A stretch of DNA of 64,000 nt from Planctomycetota bacterium (GCA_029260735.1 JAJDCR010000057.1:62001-126000); one strand, 5' to 3'. Numbered from the stretch's first letter, positions 42,715 to 51,601 are shown. Numbers and translations are program-made. Notes: generated from the letters alone by a model not told the origin.

Positions 42715-44183
42715 CCATTCAAGCAAAAATAAAACAAGAAAACAAATTCTTGGATGATTTGGGAGAATACATATCCAGTCTGAGAGGAAAATTGTTAAAG
42801 GACTTGCTGAAGAAAGAAGAGAACCTGAATGATCTAAAAGCAAGGTATATAAAGGAACATGGTCTTCTGGCAAGGCAATTTAATTCACTAGCTAATGAGG
42901 TGAAGGGGCTGATAAAATCAGCTCAAGAACTGCACAAATTAAATATCAAAAATGCTAAAAAAAGAAAGAAAACATTAGAAAAAAAGATTAAAAACCAGAA
43001 GAAGAAGCTAGAAAAAGTAGAGACAGTGGAGAGGCAAGGGAAAAAGAGTGAAAAAGAACATTTTCGTTTTGTGATCCACCAAAAGAAGCGGAAGTTGAGA
43101 AAACAAGAAGATAGGCTAAAGAAACTAGAACAAAAAAAGGAAAGTATCTGTCTGGGTTCCAAGAAACTGTTTGGAAAACAACATCAGCTGAAAGAAAATG
43201 GCTACAAATCACACCAAGAATGGTTAACAGATTTTCGAGGGCAAAGAACAAACCGCATTTTTTTCCTAGGCTCAAAAGATGAGACATTTGGCAATCAGAA
43301 CTGTCAATTTTTACCCAAAGGCTTACAAGTAAGAGTCCCGAGAGCTTTGGAAGAGAAGTATGGTGAGTATGTGGTAATTCCAGTGAAGTTTACTTATGGT
43401 GATGATATCATCCATTATGCAATCAGTAGTAAACAGGCAATCAACTATCGCTTTTGTCGCAAAGAAAAAGGGTGGTATCTCTTTCTTACCACAAAAAGAA
43501 AGCCTGTCAAAAAAAACACTCGAAAAAAACTAGGAGCCATTGGTATTCATCTCAACAAAGATCATCTTGCCTGGGCCGAAATCAATCAGCATGGTAACCT
43601 CATTAAATTCGGTAAAATTCCTACTCCAGTTGAAAACAAAAGCAGTGAACAACGAAAAGCCATCTATGGTGATGCAATCAAAAAAATTATAGAATATGCT
43701 CACCAACAACAAAAACCTGTTGTCATTGAGAAGCTCAACTTTGCTGCTAAGAAAAACCAATTCGAGTTATATAGTAGTGGCTATCGTCGCATGCTCTCTA
43801 ATTTTGCTTACAAAAAATTCCACTCTATGATTCTTTCTAAGGCTTACCTCTTTGGCGTTCAAGTTATCGAAGTTAATCCTGCTTACTCCTCTATCATTGG
43901 TAAATACAAATTTTCCCAGAACAGAGGTATCAGTGTTCACATTGCTGCTGCCTTTGTTCTTGCGCGTCGCGCATTTCGTTTTTCTGAACGTCTTCCTGCC
44001 AGGTCCGCCCTTTGGCTTACAGAGTATGGTCATCGGCACGTCTGGGCTCTCTGGAAGTCGTTTTCCTCTTCCATTTCCTCACGGAATATGCAAGTTGTCC
44101 CTCGGGCTCGGCTTCCCTTGTCTCTTTTTGGCATCGAATGTCCTCTTACTTGCATTGGCGGTGAAACTCTGCCATGGTTTTAA
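42705..44183 (+). CDS. IS607-associated TnpB-like protein with a damaged RuvC motif
   Basis: The protein is 492 aa; its ATG overlaps the tnpA stop. A long Lys/Glu-rich coiled region (about 15-165) precedes the RuvC-like nuclease. RuvC-I reads GAIGIHLNKDHLAWAEI: position 282 (codon CAT, 43548-43550) is His where TnpB proteins have the catalytic Asp (GAT), a one-base change. RuvC-II retains Glu342 in PVVIEKLNF. The third acidic residue is not evident in RGISVHIAAAFVLARRAF, and no CxxC zinc finger is present. TnpB proteins are RNA-guided nucleases that help retain the element. Here nuclease activity is doubtful. The C-terminal SERLPARSAL...HVWALWK segment is typical of this TnpB branch. Confidence 0.85.
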   Translation: MQVTIQAKIKQENKFLDDLGEYISSLRGKLLKDLLKKEENLNDLKARYIKEHGLLARQFNSLANEVKGLIKSAQELHKLNIKNAKKRKKTLEKKIKNQKKKLEKVETVERQGKKSEKEHFRFVIHQKKRKLRKQEDRLKKLEQKKESICLGSKKLFGKQHQLKENGYKSHQEWLTDFRGQRTNRIFFLGSKDETFGNQNCQFLPKGLQVRVPRALEEKYGEYVVIPVKFTYGDDIIHYAISSKQAINYRFCRKEKGWYLFLTTKRKPVKKNTRKKLGAIGIHLNKDHLAWAEINQHGNLIKFGKIPTPVENKSSEQRKAIYGDAIKKIIEYAHQQQKPVVIEKLNFAAKKNQFELYSSGYRRMLSNFAYKKFHSMILSKAYLFGVQVIEVNPAYSSIIGKYKFSQNRGISVHIAAAFVLARRAFRFSERLPARSALWLTEYGHRHVWALWKSFSSSISSRNMQVVPRARLPLSLFGIECPLTCIGGETLPWF

Positions 44184-44380
44184 TCGGATTGCACCGCTGT
44201 TCGGCTTTCCGTGACTAAAAATACTATTTTAGATTTTTTAGGGCTCTATGGAACGGTCAACTCCATGCAATATTCACTTATGTTCTCATTCTTCGATCCG
44301 ATAGCAGCAAAACATGTTTTCCTGTTATTTAGGTAAATACACTACTGCTAAAGACAGTAGAAACATTAAGAGATTCAGAC
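44184..44380. other. Region between tnpB and the CoxE gene
   Basis: About 200 bp without a gene. It may hold the right end of the IS607-like element and, by analogy, a guide-RNA-like transcript. A weak 6-bp hairpin (ctactg/cagtag, 44342-44360) could end the CoxE operon. Confidence 0.4.
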
Positions 44381-45790
44381 TTAAAGGATAACATTTTCGA
44401 TGGCATTGACTAACTTTTCTGGAGTAGAAACGTCATATAGCTGGGAAATGTTTTGTTGATAAATACCCACAATAGAGTCTCCCTGATTCCATTTCTCTGG
44501 TAAATCAGGATTAAACCAAATCAACTTACGCGTGCATAAAGACCATTTTTGTAGTAAATCTAAGCGCGGGTCACGTCGGTTATTGCGAGCATCTCCAATG
44601 ATGAGTAAAATACTTTGCTGATCTAAGATATTCTCAGTAAGCTTGTCAAACTCCGCAAAAGCCACTCCGTAATCAGAGTAACCGCGAAAGTCAATAGTCC
44701 CTTCTTGGTAGAGGCGGTAGACCATTTTATGGTAATTGCTTTCTTCTAAAATTTTGTTGACTGTTTGAACTTTACTGACAAAAACAAAAGTATGAATCCC
44801 TTCAGCTAAAACATTTTTTAGTTCAAAAAGAAAACTCATAAATAAACGTGAAGCATGCTTAACTGAGCCAGAGACATCGGCCAGAACAATCCAACGTGCG
44901 GGTTTACGCTTTGGAAGTCGCCGATAAATTTTTACAGGCTCTCCCAGTGTTTTTATGCTACAGCGTAGGGTTTTTTTCATATCAATATATCCCCCTCCTT
45001 GTTGGCGCATTTTCTCCATACGAACCTTTAATCTTTCTGCCATACGCCTTATGGGTTCTTGGAGCTGTAGAATTTCATCTTCCGTAATTTTTTCGATCGG
45101 CCGCGTAAACAACCTCGGATCGCCCCAGCGCTCTATATTAGCTCGCGTTCCTTCGTAAAAGTTAGGGCGCAAACTCTTCTTTTCTCCCCATTTTGGAGTC
45201 ATGTTTTCTTTAGGGGATATTGCCGCCTTCATAACACTATTCCACTGTCGCCTTAAGAGAAAAAACTCTTTGCGAAACTCCCTCGCTTGCTCCAACAGTC
45301 CCTGCCCATTCTGTCCTTCTAGAAAACGTTTTTCTAATTCATCATCGATACTTTTTTCCCACTGATCAAGCTTTTCTTCCTGAGCTAAGGCCTCCATAAC
45401 ACGATGCTCCCACTGGTCTTTACTCATCATTTTTTCTTGGTATTTTTGATAAGCTTGCCAAGGTTGCCATTCTAGCCCTTGTTTTTTACTAGCACTTAAT
45501 TTAGGGGGAAACCCAGCAGATTTATGATCTCCTAACAAATGGTAAAGCTCCCATTTATGCTTTTTCTCATCAGAAGAACTTTTAAGACGCTTCCAAGCTT
45601 TCCAGTAAGCCTCCTCTTCCTCGATTCGCGACATCAAAATAGGTTTTAGGCTGCTTGCTAAATCTTCATCAGGGAAAAGACCAGAGCCAAAAAGAACATA
45701 CTTGCTGGCCATGGTCAACTGTTCAGGAGTAGCTTTTATCCCTTCTGCCTTGAGGGCAGAGTTTAATTCAACCAATAGTTGTATTAGCAT
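44381..45790 (-). CDS. CoxE-like VWA domain protein
   Basis: The protein is 469 aa, last gene of a three-gene operon; its ATG overlaps the preceding stop by 7 bp, so translation is probably coupled. The N-terminal 220 residues are helical and charged. The C-terminal half is a von Willebrand A fold: DVSGSV, the metal-ion-dependent adhesion site DxSxS, sits near residue 310, and IGDARNNRRDP follows near 410. These match the CoxE/YehP-type VWA family, which works with MoxR AAA+ ATPases in metal-cofactor insertion or other chaperone-like remodelling. The MoxR partner is two genes upstream. The client is unknown here; no dehydrogenase or metalloenzyme gene is adjacent. Confidence 0.88.
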   Translation of the reverse strand: MLIQLLVELNSALKAEGIKATPEQLTMASKYVLFGSGLFPDEDLASSLKPILMSRIEEEEAYWKAWKRLKSSSDEKKHKWELYHLLGDHKSAGFPPKLSASKKQGLEWQPWQAYQKYQEKMMSKDQWEHRVMEALAQEEKLDQWEKSIDDELEKRFLEGQNGQGLLEQAREFRKEFFLLRRQWNSVMKAAISPKENMTPKWGEKKSLRPNFYEGTRANIERWGDPRLFTRPIEKITEDEILQLQEPIRRMAERLKVRMEKMRQQGGGYIDMKKTLRCSIKTLGEPVKIYRRLPKRKPARWIVLADVSGSVKHASRLFMSFLFELKNVLAEGIHTFVFVSKVQTVNKILEESNYHKMVYRLYQEGTIDFRGYSDYGVAFAEFDKLTENILDQQSILLIIGDARNNRRDPRLDLLQKWSLCTRKLIWFNPDLPEKWNQGDSIVGIYQQNISQLYDVSTPEKLVNAIENVIL

Positions 45791-47427
45791 AACGATTCAC
45801 TCAATAGTCTTTCTAATGGTTTATATTTTCGAGGGTGTTTAGTCAATTCCCAACAAGCCAGAGTTTGCCAGCCGATCATCTTTTTATCTAAAAATTTTCT
45901 AAGCTCTAAAACTTTTTTCTCTTCTAGCTCTCCCAATTTTTGGATCTGTTGAGGAGAGCGAAGAAATTCTATCCAGGCCAAATGCTTTCCTTTTTTTAAG
46001 GAAGTTAATAGATTTATTTTTTCAGAAGTCGTTGTTTTTTCTCGTAGTAAAGGAGCATTTTTTGGTTTGCTCACATCTTTCTCATTGAGCACTTTCTTTC
46101 CTATTTTAGGAACGATTAAAACAGGTAATTTATGAGTTCCAACAAGCTTTACTTTCAAAAAGTCTAACTTTATTAATTCTTTTATTTTTTGAGCGATAAC
46201 CTCTATTGTTAAATCAGAGAGAAGGTGTCGGTATTTTGGTGATAAATTTTTGCTTTTTAAAATTTCTGCTTGAGATTTTGATAACCACATAGCATAGGTA
46301 GTAGTACCGTAGTTAGGAGAAGAAGAAACAAGTCCCAAAATAATGCTTGTGGAAGAGTTCTTAATAGAAAGAGGGCTAAGAAAAGCTTCTTTTACTCGCT
46401 TTTTCCATCCCTCTATCCAAGAAAATAATTCTTCATAACTAGGAGTAAATATTTTTGCGATATAGAAATTTTTTTCTCCATAATGACTTAAAAATTGGCG
46501 ATCTAGAGGCGACAGTAAATACACCTTATCCCAATCTTGAAGAGACTGCTCTTGGATTTGGCGAATTTCGTTGTCCATTTCAGTGGAAATCTGGGCGATA
46601 TACTCTTGAAAACGTAGCCTCTGCTCTTTTTCCCGAATAGAGTTTTCTAAGTTATTGAGAACATGGTAGCTATCCCAGAGATTGCTTTTTGTTAATTTGA
46701 CTCCTTGGTACTGCACTTGATGGGCTTTTACATCTACTTGAGCAAGTAGCTCTTGTTTTTTTCCCCACAGAGAAATCGTCTCTCCTTCATTTTCATCAGC
46801 AGTTTCTATTATAGAAGAGAAGTCTGTCTGAAAAAAATCTAGGTAAGTGCTCAGGGTCTTCCCATGCTTATCTTCTATTTTCTTTTCTTTTTCGGTCAGT
46901 AGGCCAGAATTCTTTTTCATAAAATTCATGACCATCTCTACTTTATCAACAGAGATAACCAAAGTACGAAAATGATCCAGGCAACTTAAAGAAAAGAGGA
47001 TGAGGTTTTTTGCTCGGCCTGCTTTTTCCTCTTGCTTTTGCCTGTTTTTTCTTTGTTCTTTACTTTTTCCAGGTATACAGCCTAAGTTTTTCCGTTTATT
47101 AAACCACAGGAGAAAAGGTTCTTCTTTTGGCCAAGAGCCTATCAATTTTGTTGTTTTTTCTTGAGAGTACTCTCGTAAATTGTCAATGATTAGCTGAGCA
47201 TATTTGGTTCCGTAACCCCCTGAACCAAAAGGAACTTCCAGTCGCTCTTGGTTTAAGATCACAACAAATTCTGAAAAAACCCTATTGCGTTTCTTCTTTT
47301 TTTGGGATAACTTTATCGTAATAGTATGTTCGTTCAAGGTTTCTTCTGATATATGGAGAGCTTGGCAGAAAATTTCTTCCCTTAATCCCATATCTAGAAG
47401 TTTTGTATCCATCTTTATGCCGGGCAT
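45784..47427 (-). CDS. Uncharacterised protein of a MoxR-CoxE operon
   Basis: The protein is 547 aa and I do not recognise its family. The ATG at 47425-47427 follows the MoxR stop by 3 bp, with GGAG of the MoxR 3' end as ribosome site. It is hydrophilic, Lys/Glu-rich, with no signal peptide or membrane helix. There is a basic patch (KSKEQRKNRQKQEEKAGRAK, near 120-140) and a likely coiled-coil segment near 240-300. The C-terminal third (TSLKKGKHLAWIEFLRSPQ onward) resembles a helical repeat or winged-helix-like tail. Its fixed position between MoxR and VWA genes suggests an adaptor or client-binding subunit of the ATPase. This is inference only. Confidence 0.75.
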   Translation of the reverse strand: MPGIKMDTKLLDMGLREEIFCQALHISEETLNEHTITIKLSQKKKKRNRVFSEFVVILNQERLEVPFGSGGYGTKYAQLIIDNLREYSQEKTTKLIGSWPKEEPFLLWFNKRKNLGCIPGKSKEQRKNRQKQEEKAGRAKNLILFSLSCLDHFRTLVISVDKVEMVMNFMKKNSGLLTEKEKKIEDKHGKTLSTYLDFFQTDFSSIIETADENEGETISLWGKKQELLAQVDVKAHQVQYQGVKLTKSNLWDSYHVLNNLENSIREKEQRLRFQEYIAQISTEMDNEIRQIQEQSLQDWDKVYLLSPLDRQFLSHYGEKNFYIAKIFTPSYEELFSWIEGWKKRVKEAFLSPLSIKNSSTSIILGLVSSSPNYGTTTYAMWLSKSQAEILKSKNLSPKYRHLLSDLTIEVIAQKIKELIKLDFLKVKLVGTHKLPVLIVPKIGKKVLNEKDVSKPKNAPLLREKTTTSEKINLLTSLKKGKHLAWIEFLRSPQQIQKLGELEEKKVLELRKFLDKKMIGWQTLACWELTKHPRKYKPLERLLSESLC

Positions 47428-47430
47428 AGC

Positions 47431-48312
47431 CTACTCCAGGTTAATCTTTTTGTCCTTGATTAAGTTCCGGTCTTGTTCGTGCTTAAGTAATAGATTGAGC
47501 CAGCCTTCCGTCTCATAGTTTGTCATCTGCAAAAGTTTAATCACTTCGATGGTTTCAGCGATCGCCGGAATTTGCTTTAGAGGAAGCTCTCTCATTTTAT
47601 GAACGGCATCAATGACTCGATTTGTGTAATTAGAGTCCGCATCAGGGACATGCATAGCGACTATTGTCTTCTCCATCTCTTTTTCTGGGTAGTCTATATA
47701 CAAATAAACACAACGGCGTCGTAGAGCCTCTGTTATTTCTCGAGCCCGATTGCTAGTTAGAATAACAACAGGCTTGATGCTAGCTTGTATAGTTCCTAGC
47801 TCAGGAATAGAAATACTGTATTCCGACAAAACCTCCAAAAGTAAAGCTTCCGCGTCTTTTTCTGTTTTGTCGACTTCATCAATCAAAAGGACTTGACGTT
47901 TTTTCTTCTCTGGCGTAATCGCTTGAAGAATAGGCCTTTTAATAAGAAAATGCTCTCCCCAAAAAATATCTTCCTTATCTAAAGTTTCTACCGCTTTTCG
48001 AAGGCTCTGTTTAGCAATTTTTTCTTGGATACGGTCTTTCATCATAGAAATCATCAATAATTGCTTTGTGTAGTTATAATCGTAAAGCAGCTGGGTAGAA
48101 TCAATCCCTTCATAGCACTGTATGCGTAAAAGTGTTACCTTACTAATTTTTGCTAAGGCATGAGCAATGGCCGTTTTTCCGACTCCAGGTGGCCCTTCGA
48201 TTAACAAGGGTTTTTCCAAAACCAATGCTGCTCGAATAGCCTGAGCAGTCTCACTATTGGCAAAATAACCCGCTCCTTTTAATTCCTCTGTGATCTTAGC
48301 AATTGTTTTAAT
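47431..48312 (-). CDS. MoxR family AAA+ ATPase
   Basis: The protein is about 294 aa. Walker A is EGPPGVGKTA, Walker B is VLLIDEVDK, sensor 1 is LTSNRAREI and the arginine finger region is ALRRRCVYLYI. The first ATG/GTG/TTG in this frame is a TTG at 48223-48225, but starting there would cut off KTIAKITEELKGAGYFANSE, which matches MoxR N-termini. The upstream frame offers ATT at 48310-48312 with AGGAG 7 nt before it, so I choose ATT. MoxR proteins remodel client proteins together with VWA partners; the CoxE-like protein two genes on is the obvious partner. First gene of the operon. Product assignment strong, start codon moderately sure. Confidence 0.9.
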   Translation of the reverse strand: MKTIAKITEELKGAGYFANSETAQAIRAALVLEKPLLIEGPPGVGKTAIAHALAKISKVTLLRIQCYEGIDSTQLLYDYNYTKQLLMISMMKDRIQEKIAKQSLRKAVETLDKEDIFWGEHFLIKRPILQAITPEKKKRQVLLIDEVDKTEKDAEALLLEVLSEYSISIPELGTIQASIKPVVILTSNRAREITEALRRRCVYLYIDYPEKEMEKTIVAMHVPDADSNYTNRVIDAVHKMRELPLKQIPAIAETIEVIKLLQMTNYETEGWLNLLLKHEQDRNLIKDKKINLE

Positions 48313-48594
48313 GATAGATCTCCTGCTGCTGATTTTAAAGTAATACGAAGAAGCTTTTCTTGCTTCTCCTAAAATAGGATAAAATAATAGATTTGTTATT
48401 CTACAAGGCCGGAAGACAAAATAGGCAAATGTATAAGTTTTTTATGGGAGAATTTTTTTTGTATAGGACAATTTATTGGGCAGACAGCAGAGAGCTCTTT
48501 TATTTTTCTTAAAGTTAAAGTTAAAGTTTAGTGATTGAAGAGGACTTAAAATGAAAAACAAAACTTTGGTAATTAGAGTTTCGCAAAAAATCCA
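48313..48594. other. Intergenic region upstream of the MoxR operon
   Basis: About 280 bp, AT-rich. It contains a short run of ttaaag repeats (48509-48530). It should carry the MoxR operon promoter on the minus strand; I cannot place it securely. No gene seen. Confidence 0.45.
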
Positions 48595-49131
48595 TTATTT
48601 TAGTCTGGGCATTTTTTCTAGGCCGTCCTTTACCGAAACTAAAGCTTGATAGCCTAAATCTCGCTTTGCTTTATCTGTCCTAATAGTGCAATGGGCAGAC
48701 ATAATATCGGTCGAAAACCGAACCAACGGAGGTCTTCGTTTTATCCGAAAAGTTCTCCAGGTAAATTCCACTAGCTGAGCAAATCCACGAGCAATGAATT
48801 TGGGAACAGATTTGTTTGGCATCTGCATTCCTTGGGTAGAGATGTATTCGCTCAAGAATTTTTTCATCGGAGAAATCTCTTCATCTGTAATAAAATAAGA
48901 TTCTCCGCCTCTTCCTTTTGTTAAAGCCAACTCCACTCCATAAACTAGATTATCTATATGAGTTGTCGATGTCTGATATTCTCCGTTCCCAATCCAGGCA
49001 AATTGCCCTTTTTCTATCATACTCATAACTGCTGGTAATATAGATTGATCGTCTGGTCCCCAAATCATCCGAGGCCTTAAAGAAATAGTCAAAAACTCCT
49101 CCTCATTCTGAGAAAGAACAAAGCGTTCCGG
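48595..49131 (-). pseudogene. C-terminal remnant of an extended SDR (NAD-dependent epimerase/3-beta-HSD type)
   Basis: The readable protein begins directly after the stop codon of the LOG-family gene: TAA is followed in the same frame by PERFVLSQNEEEF, LTISLRPRMIWGPDDQ, then TTHIDNLVYGVELAL and a typical SDR C-terminus. In intact relatives the FVLSQN segment follows the catalytic YxxxK helix, so the whole NAD-binding half is missing. Any residual translation could begin at TTG (49090-49092), preceded by GAGGAGGAG, giving 165 aa without a cofactor site. A deletion that fused the remnant to the LOG gene end is the simplest explanation. Confidence 0.8.
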
Positions 49132-49722
49132 TTAAGACGATAGTTTCACAAGCCACTGGGCTTTATTCGCAGTAGGATGTTCATAGTCGAGCATTTTTTC
49201 TAGCAAGGTTTGAGGACTTTGTTCTACGACAATCATGTCTTGGTGCTCAGCTTGGACAAATTTTTGATCTACAAGCACATCAAGAAATTCCAGAAGACGA
49301 TCATAAAAATTACAAACATTAAGCAAACCACAAGGTTTTTTTTGTATGCCCAGTTGGGACCAACTGATCATTTCAAAAAACTCGTCGAGTGTACCAAAGC
49401 CGCCTGGTAATGTTAAAAATCCATCGGATAGTTCGGCCATTAATGCTTTTCTTTCCAACATATCTTTGACTACTCTCAAATCAGCAATACCTTCTTTATA
49501 GACGAGTTCGTCTTTCATTAAATGTTGAGGAATTACTCCAATAACGTGACCATTTTTTTCGACAACTGCTTTTGCCACCTGCCCCATTAATCCTAAGCCG
49601 CCACCACCATAAACCAGCTCAATATTCTTTTCTGCAATCAAATGCCCCATTTCTCGAGCAGCTGCAGAATACTCCGCTTTTGCTCCTGGACTTGCACCGC
49701 AAAATACACATAGTCGTTTCAT
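49132..49722 (-). CDS. LOG family phosphoribohydrolase
   Basis: The protein is 196 aa, full length for the family; ATG at 49720-49722 with AAGGA 8 nt upstream. The defining PGGFGTLDEFFE motif (PGGxGTxxE) and the N-terminal CVFCGASPGAK and VYGGGGLGLMG nucleotide-binding loops are intact. LOG proteins cleave the N-glycosidic bond of cytokinin or other nucleoside 5'-monophosphates, releasing the base and ribose 5-phosphate. Bacterial homologues are often annotated as lysine decarboxylase-like, which is outdated. It is cytoplasmic. Its stop codon abuts an SDR remnant in the same frame. Physiological substrate unknown. Confidence 0.92.
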   Translation of the reverse strand: MKRLCVFCGASPGAKAEYSAAAREMGHLIAEKNIELVYGGGGLGLMGQVAKAVVEKNGHVIGVIPQHLMKDELVYKEGIADLRVVKDMLERKALMAELSDGFLTLPGGFGTLDEFFEMISWSQLGIQKKPCGLLNVCNFYDRLLEFLDVLVDQKFVQAEHQDMIVVEQSPQTLLEKMLDYEHPTANKAQWLVKLSS

Positions 49723-49933
49723 TTGATAATTCCTTTATTTTAAATAAGGTGTCTTTTTTATAGATATTAAGTTATCTATTACAATATTATATTGCTTAGC
49801 TATAATTGAAAAGAATATTAAAAATAAAAATTAGGACACGTCTTGTCTTTGTCCAAAAAACTTGGGATAATCTGAAAATTTAACTTTACAAAAAATACTC
49901 ATATTTAGGAATAGGCACTTACAACAAGAAAAC

Positions 49934-50893
49934 ATGAAAACAAGTCAAAGATCTGCTGTTTTAATATATGTATTTGCTTTAGGTTCTTTTTTATGGGCGC
50001 TGTCACAAGTAGATTTATTTTCTACTCTTACAATATTGCAAAGCCTCAGTTTATTAGATATATGCACTATCATTGTGCTGAATTCTGTAGTTATAATTTT
50101 TAATAGTCGTAGGTGGGGAGTGCTCCTCGAACAACAGGGCTATCCTCTTTCGCTAAAACATACCATACTACACCGATTTACTTGCTTTGCCGTTAGTTAC
50201 TGCACTCCCGCTCCCCACACTGGGGGTGAGCCTATACTTGTGTATTTTGTCAAAAAATTACACCAAATACCAACGGCTGTTGTCATAGCAAGCGTTGTTG
50301 CAGAAAAGATGATTAATACCTTTGTTAGTATTATCGTCTTAGCCATTTTTTGTATATTATGCAGAAAAACATTCCCTATAATAGAATATGCATTATGGCT
50401 AACAACTGCCGGGATGGTTTTACTTAGCATAACTTTTCTATTCTACAAATGTAGCAAGCGACCATTACTTGGCACATTATTTCGTTTTTTAGGCACTACT
50501 ATAACTAAAGTAATTGCTCAAAGCGAAGAACATATGGCAGAACTGCTATTTTCTCGAGCTTGGTGGTATAGTGTTTTTTTGGCCATTTGTAGTTGGCTAA
50601 TCGTAATAGCGGAATACTGGCTAACTTATTACTTTTTAGGATTGCCCTTATCTTTCTTACAAATAGCATTAATATTCTTGACGATGAATTTCGCATTTTT
50701 ATTACCAACTCCAGGAGGTTGGGGAGTGGTAGAGTCTTCTCAAGTAATTGTATTACTCGCCATCGGCTTTGACCCTGCGGTCGGAATAAGCGCTGTAATA
50801 TTAATGCGTTTAAGAGAGATTATTATCTGTGGTATGGGCTTTTACTGGATGCATTGTCTTACTAGAAAAATTTCTTTTCAAAAATCTTCTTAG
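49934..50893 (+). CDS. YbhN/UPF0104-type integral membrane protein (LPG synthase TM domain family)
   Basis: The protein is 319 aa with about eight membrane helices. Family signatures are FNSRRWGVLLEQQG, the PAPHTGGEP loop near residue 95 and LLPTPGGWGVVE near 255. These belong to the lysylphosphatidylglycerol-synthase transmembrane/AglD-like family, some members of which are flippase-like. No catalytic LPG synthase domain is attached. The ribosome site before ATG 49934 is poor. The TAG stop (50891-50893) is the first triplet of a TAGGGCGTGTCC repeat end, so the natural C-terminus may have been shortened by an insertion. Start and substrate are uncertain; family membership is fairly sure. Confidence 0.85.
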   Translation: MKTSQRSAVLIYVFALGSFLWALSQVDLFSTLTILQSLSLLDICTIIVLNSVVIIFNSRRWGVLLEQQGYPLSLKHTILHRFTCFAVSYCTPAPHTGGEPILVYFVKKLHQIPTAVVIASVVAEKMINTFVSIIVLAIFCILCRKTFPIIEYALWLTTAGMVLLSITFLFYKCSKRPLLGTLFRFLGTTITKVIAQSEEHMAELLFSRAWWYSVFLAICSWLIVIAEYWLTYYFLGLPLSFLQIALIFLTMNFAFLLPTPGGWGVVESSQVIVLLAIGFDPAVGISAVILMRLREIIICGMGFYWMHCLTRKISFQKSS

Positions 50894-50905
50894 GGCGTGT
50901 CCCTA
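50891..50905 (+). repeat. Solo terminal-repeat-like motif
   Basis: TAGGGCGTGTCCCTA is identical to the first 15 bases of the 161-bp MITE-like element at 59805-59965. No partner end is recognisable nearby; it supplies the stop codon of the upstream gene. Confidence 0.6.
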
Positions 50906-50931
50906 AACTAAGGTTTGCAAATTTCTTTTTT

Positions 50932-51567
50932 ATGAAAGTGGTCGGGTTATTTATGAAAAAAAGAACTATTTATATTTTGGGATTCCTAAGCCCATTAGCA
51001 TTATTATTATTTTTCTTTTGTGTCTATATTCTTTACAGTAAAATGACTTATCCAAAAAACAATAAAATCAAAAATCCATTTACTTATGATGAATCATCTT
51101 ATTTGCTAGCAATAAAAAAAATCGAAACATCCCATTCAATTACAGAAAAAAATGCCGCTTTGATTTCAGGTCTTTGGATTAAAATAAACAATGAGCCAGA
51201 CGATGAAAAACGCAACAAACTCATTGATATTCTTTTCAACAAAGATTTTGTGGTTCATGGACATGGAAATGCTAAAAGAGTAGGTGTTGCCAATGTCAAA
51301 AAGTTTCTCTCTCGTTTATATAAAATGGTAAAAGATTACAGTTTAGAGTTGGAAGCCATAGTCTCTCAAGATGACATTGTCGCGGTGAGAACAAAAGCAA
51401 GAGGTTACCGTCCTGGCATTTTTGGGAGCACACCTATTGCAATAACCACCATGCTATTTTTCAGATTTGAAAACTCCCAAATTATCGAAGAATGGGAAAC
51501 GATGGACTTAAAAGCTGCCGTCACTCAATCATTAGGACTGACAAATCCTCAATGGTATAAAAAATAG
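50932..51567 (+). CDS. Membrane-anchored SnoaL-like protein
   Basis: Up to 211 aa. Two starts compete: ATG 50932, or ATG 50953 with GGTCGGG upstream; the second leaves a standard MKKRTIYILGFLSPLALLL anchor. After the single hydrophobic helix, residues about 70-205 look like the NTF2/SnoaL ester-cyclase fold: DFVVHGHGNAKRVG, DDIVAVRTKARG and the closing FFRFENSQIIEEWETMD. SnoaL relatives include polyketide cyclases, but the fold is widespread and has many non-enzymatic members, so a role with the distant PKS should not be assumed. The anchor implies a periplasmic orientation. Stands 38 bp after the YbhN-type gene in the same direction. Confidence 0.7.
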   Translation: MKVVGLFMKKRTIYILGFLSPLALLLFFFCVYILYSKMTYPKNNKIKNPFTYDESSYLLAIKKIETSHSITEKNAALISGLWIKINNEPDDEKRNKLIDILFNKDFVVHGHGNAKRVGVANVKKFLSRLYKMVKDYSLELEAIVSQDDIVAVRTKARGYRPGIFGSTPIAITTMLFFRFENSQIIEEWETMDLKAAVTQSLGLTNPQWYKK

Positions 51568-51601
51568 AATTCTTTGTTCCTTATAACCAGAAATGAGAAT
51601 C

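Larger units (their letters stand above)
42030..44340 (+). mobile_element. Decayed IS607-like insertion sequence
   Basis: A serine-recombinase gene (tnpA, broken) and a TnpB-like gene overlap head to tail, the standard IS607 arrangement. IS607 elements lack terminal inverted repeats, so the ends cannot be fixed by eye; the limits given are approximate. The stretch after tnpB (44184-44340) could hold the guide-RNA region and right end. Confidence 0.8.

Noticed and set aside
48509..48530. ttaaag repeats as an iteron origin
   Set aside because: Only about three short copies, with no replication gene or DnaA-box cluster recognised.
50932..51567. SnoaL-like protein as a cyclase of the PKS pathway
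   Set aside because: It is membrane-anchored, 17 kb from the PKS and the fold is too common to infer pathway membership.
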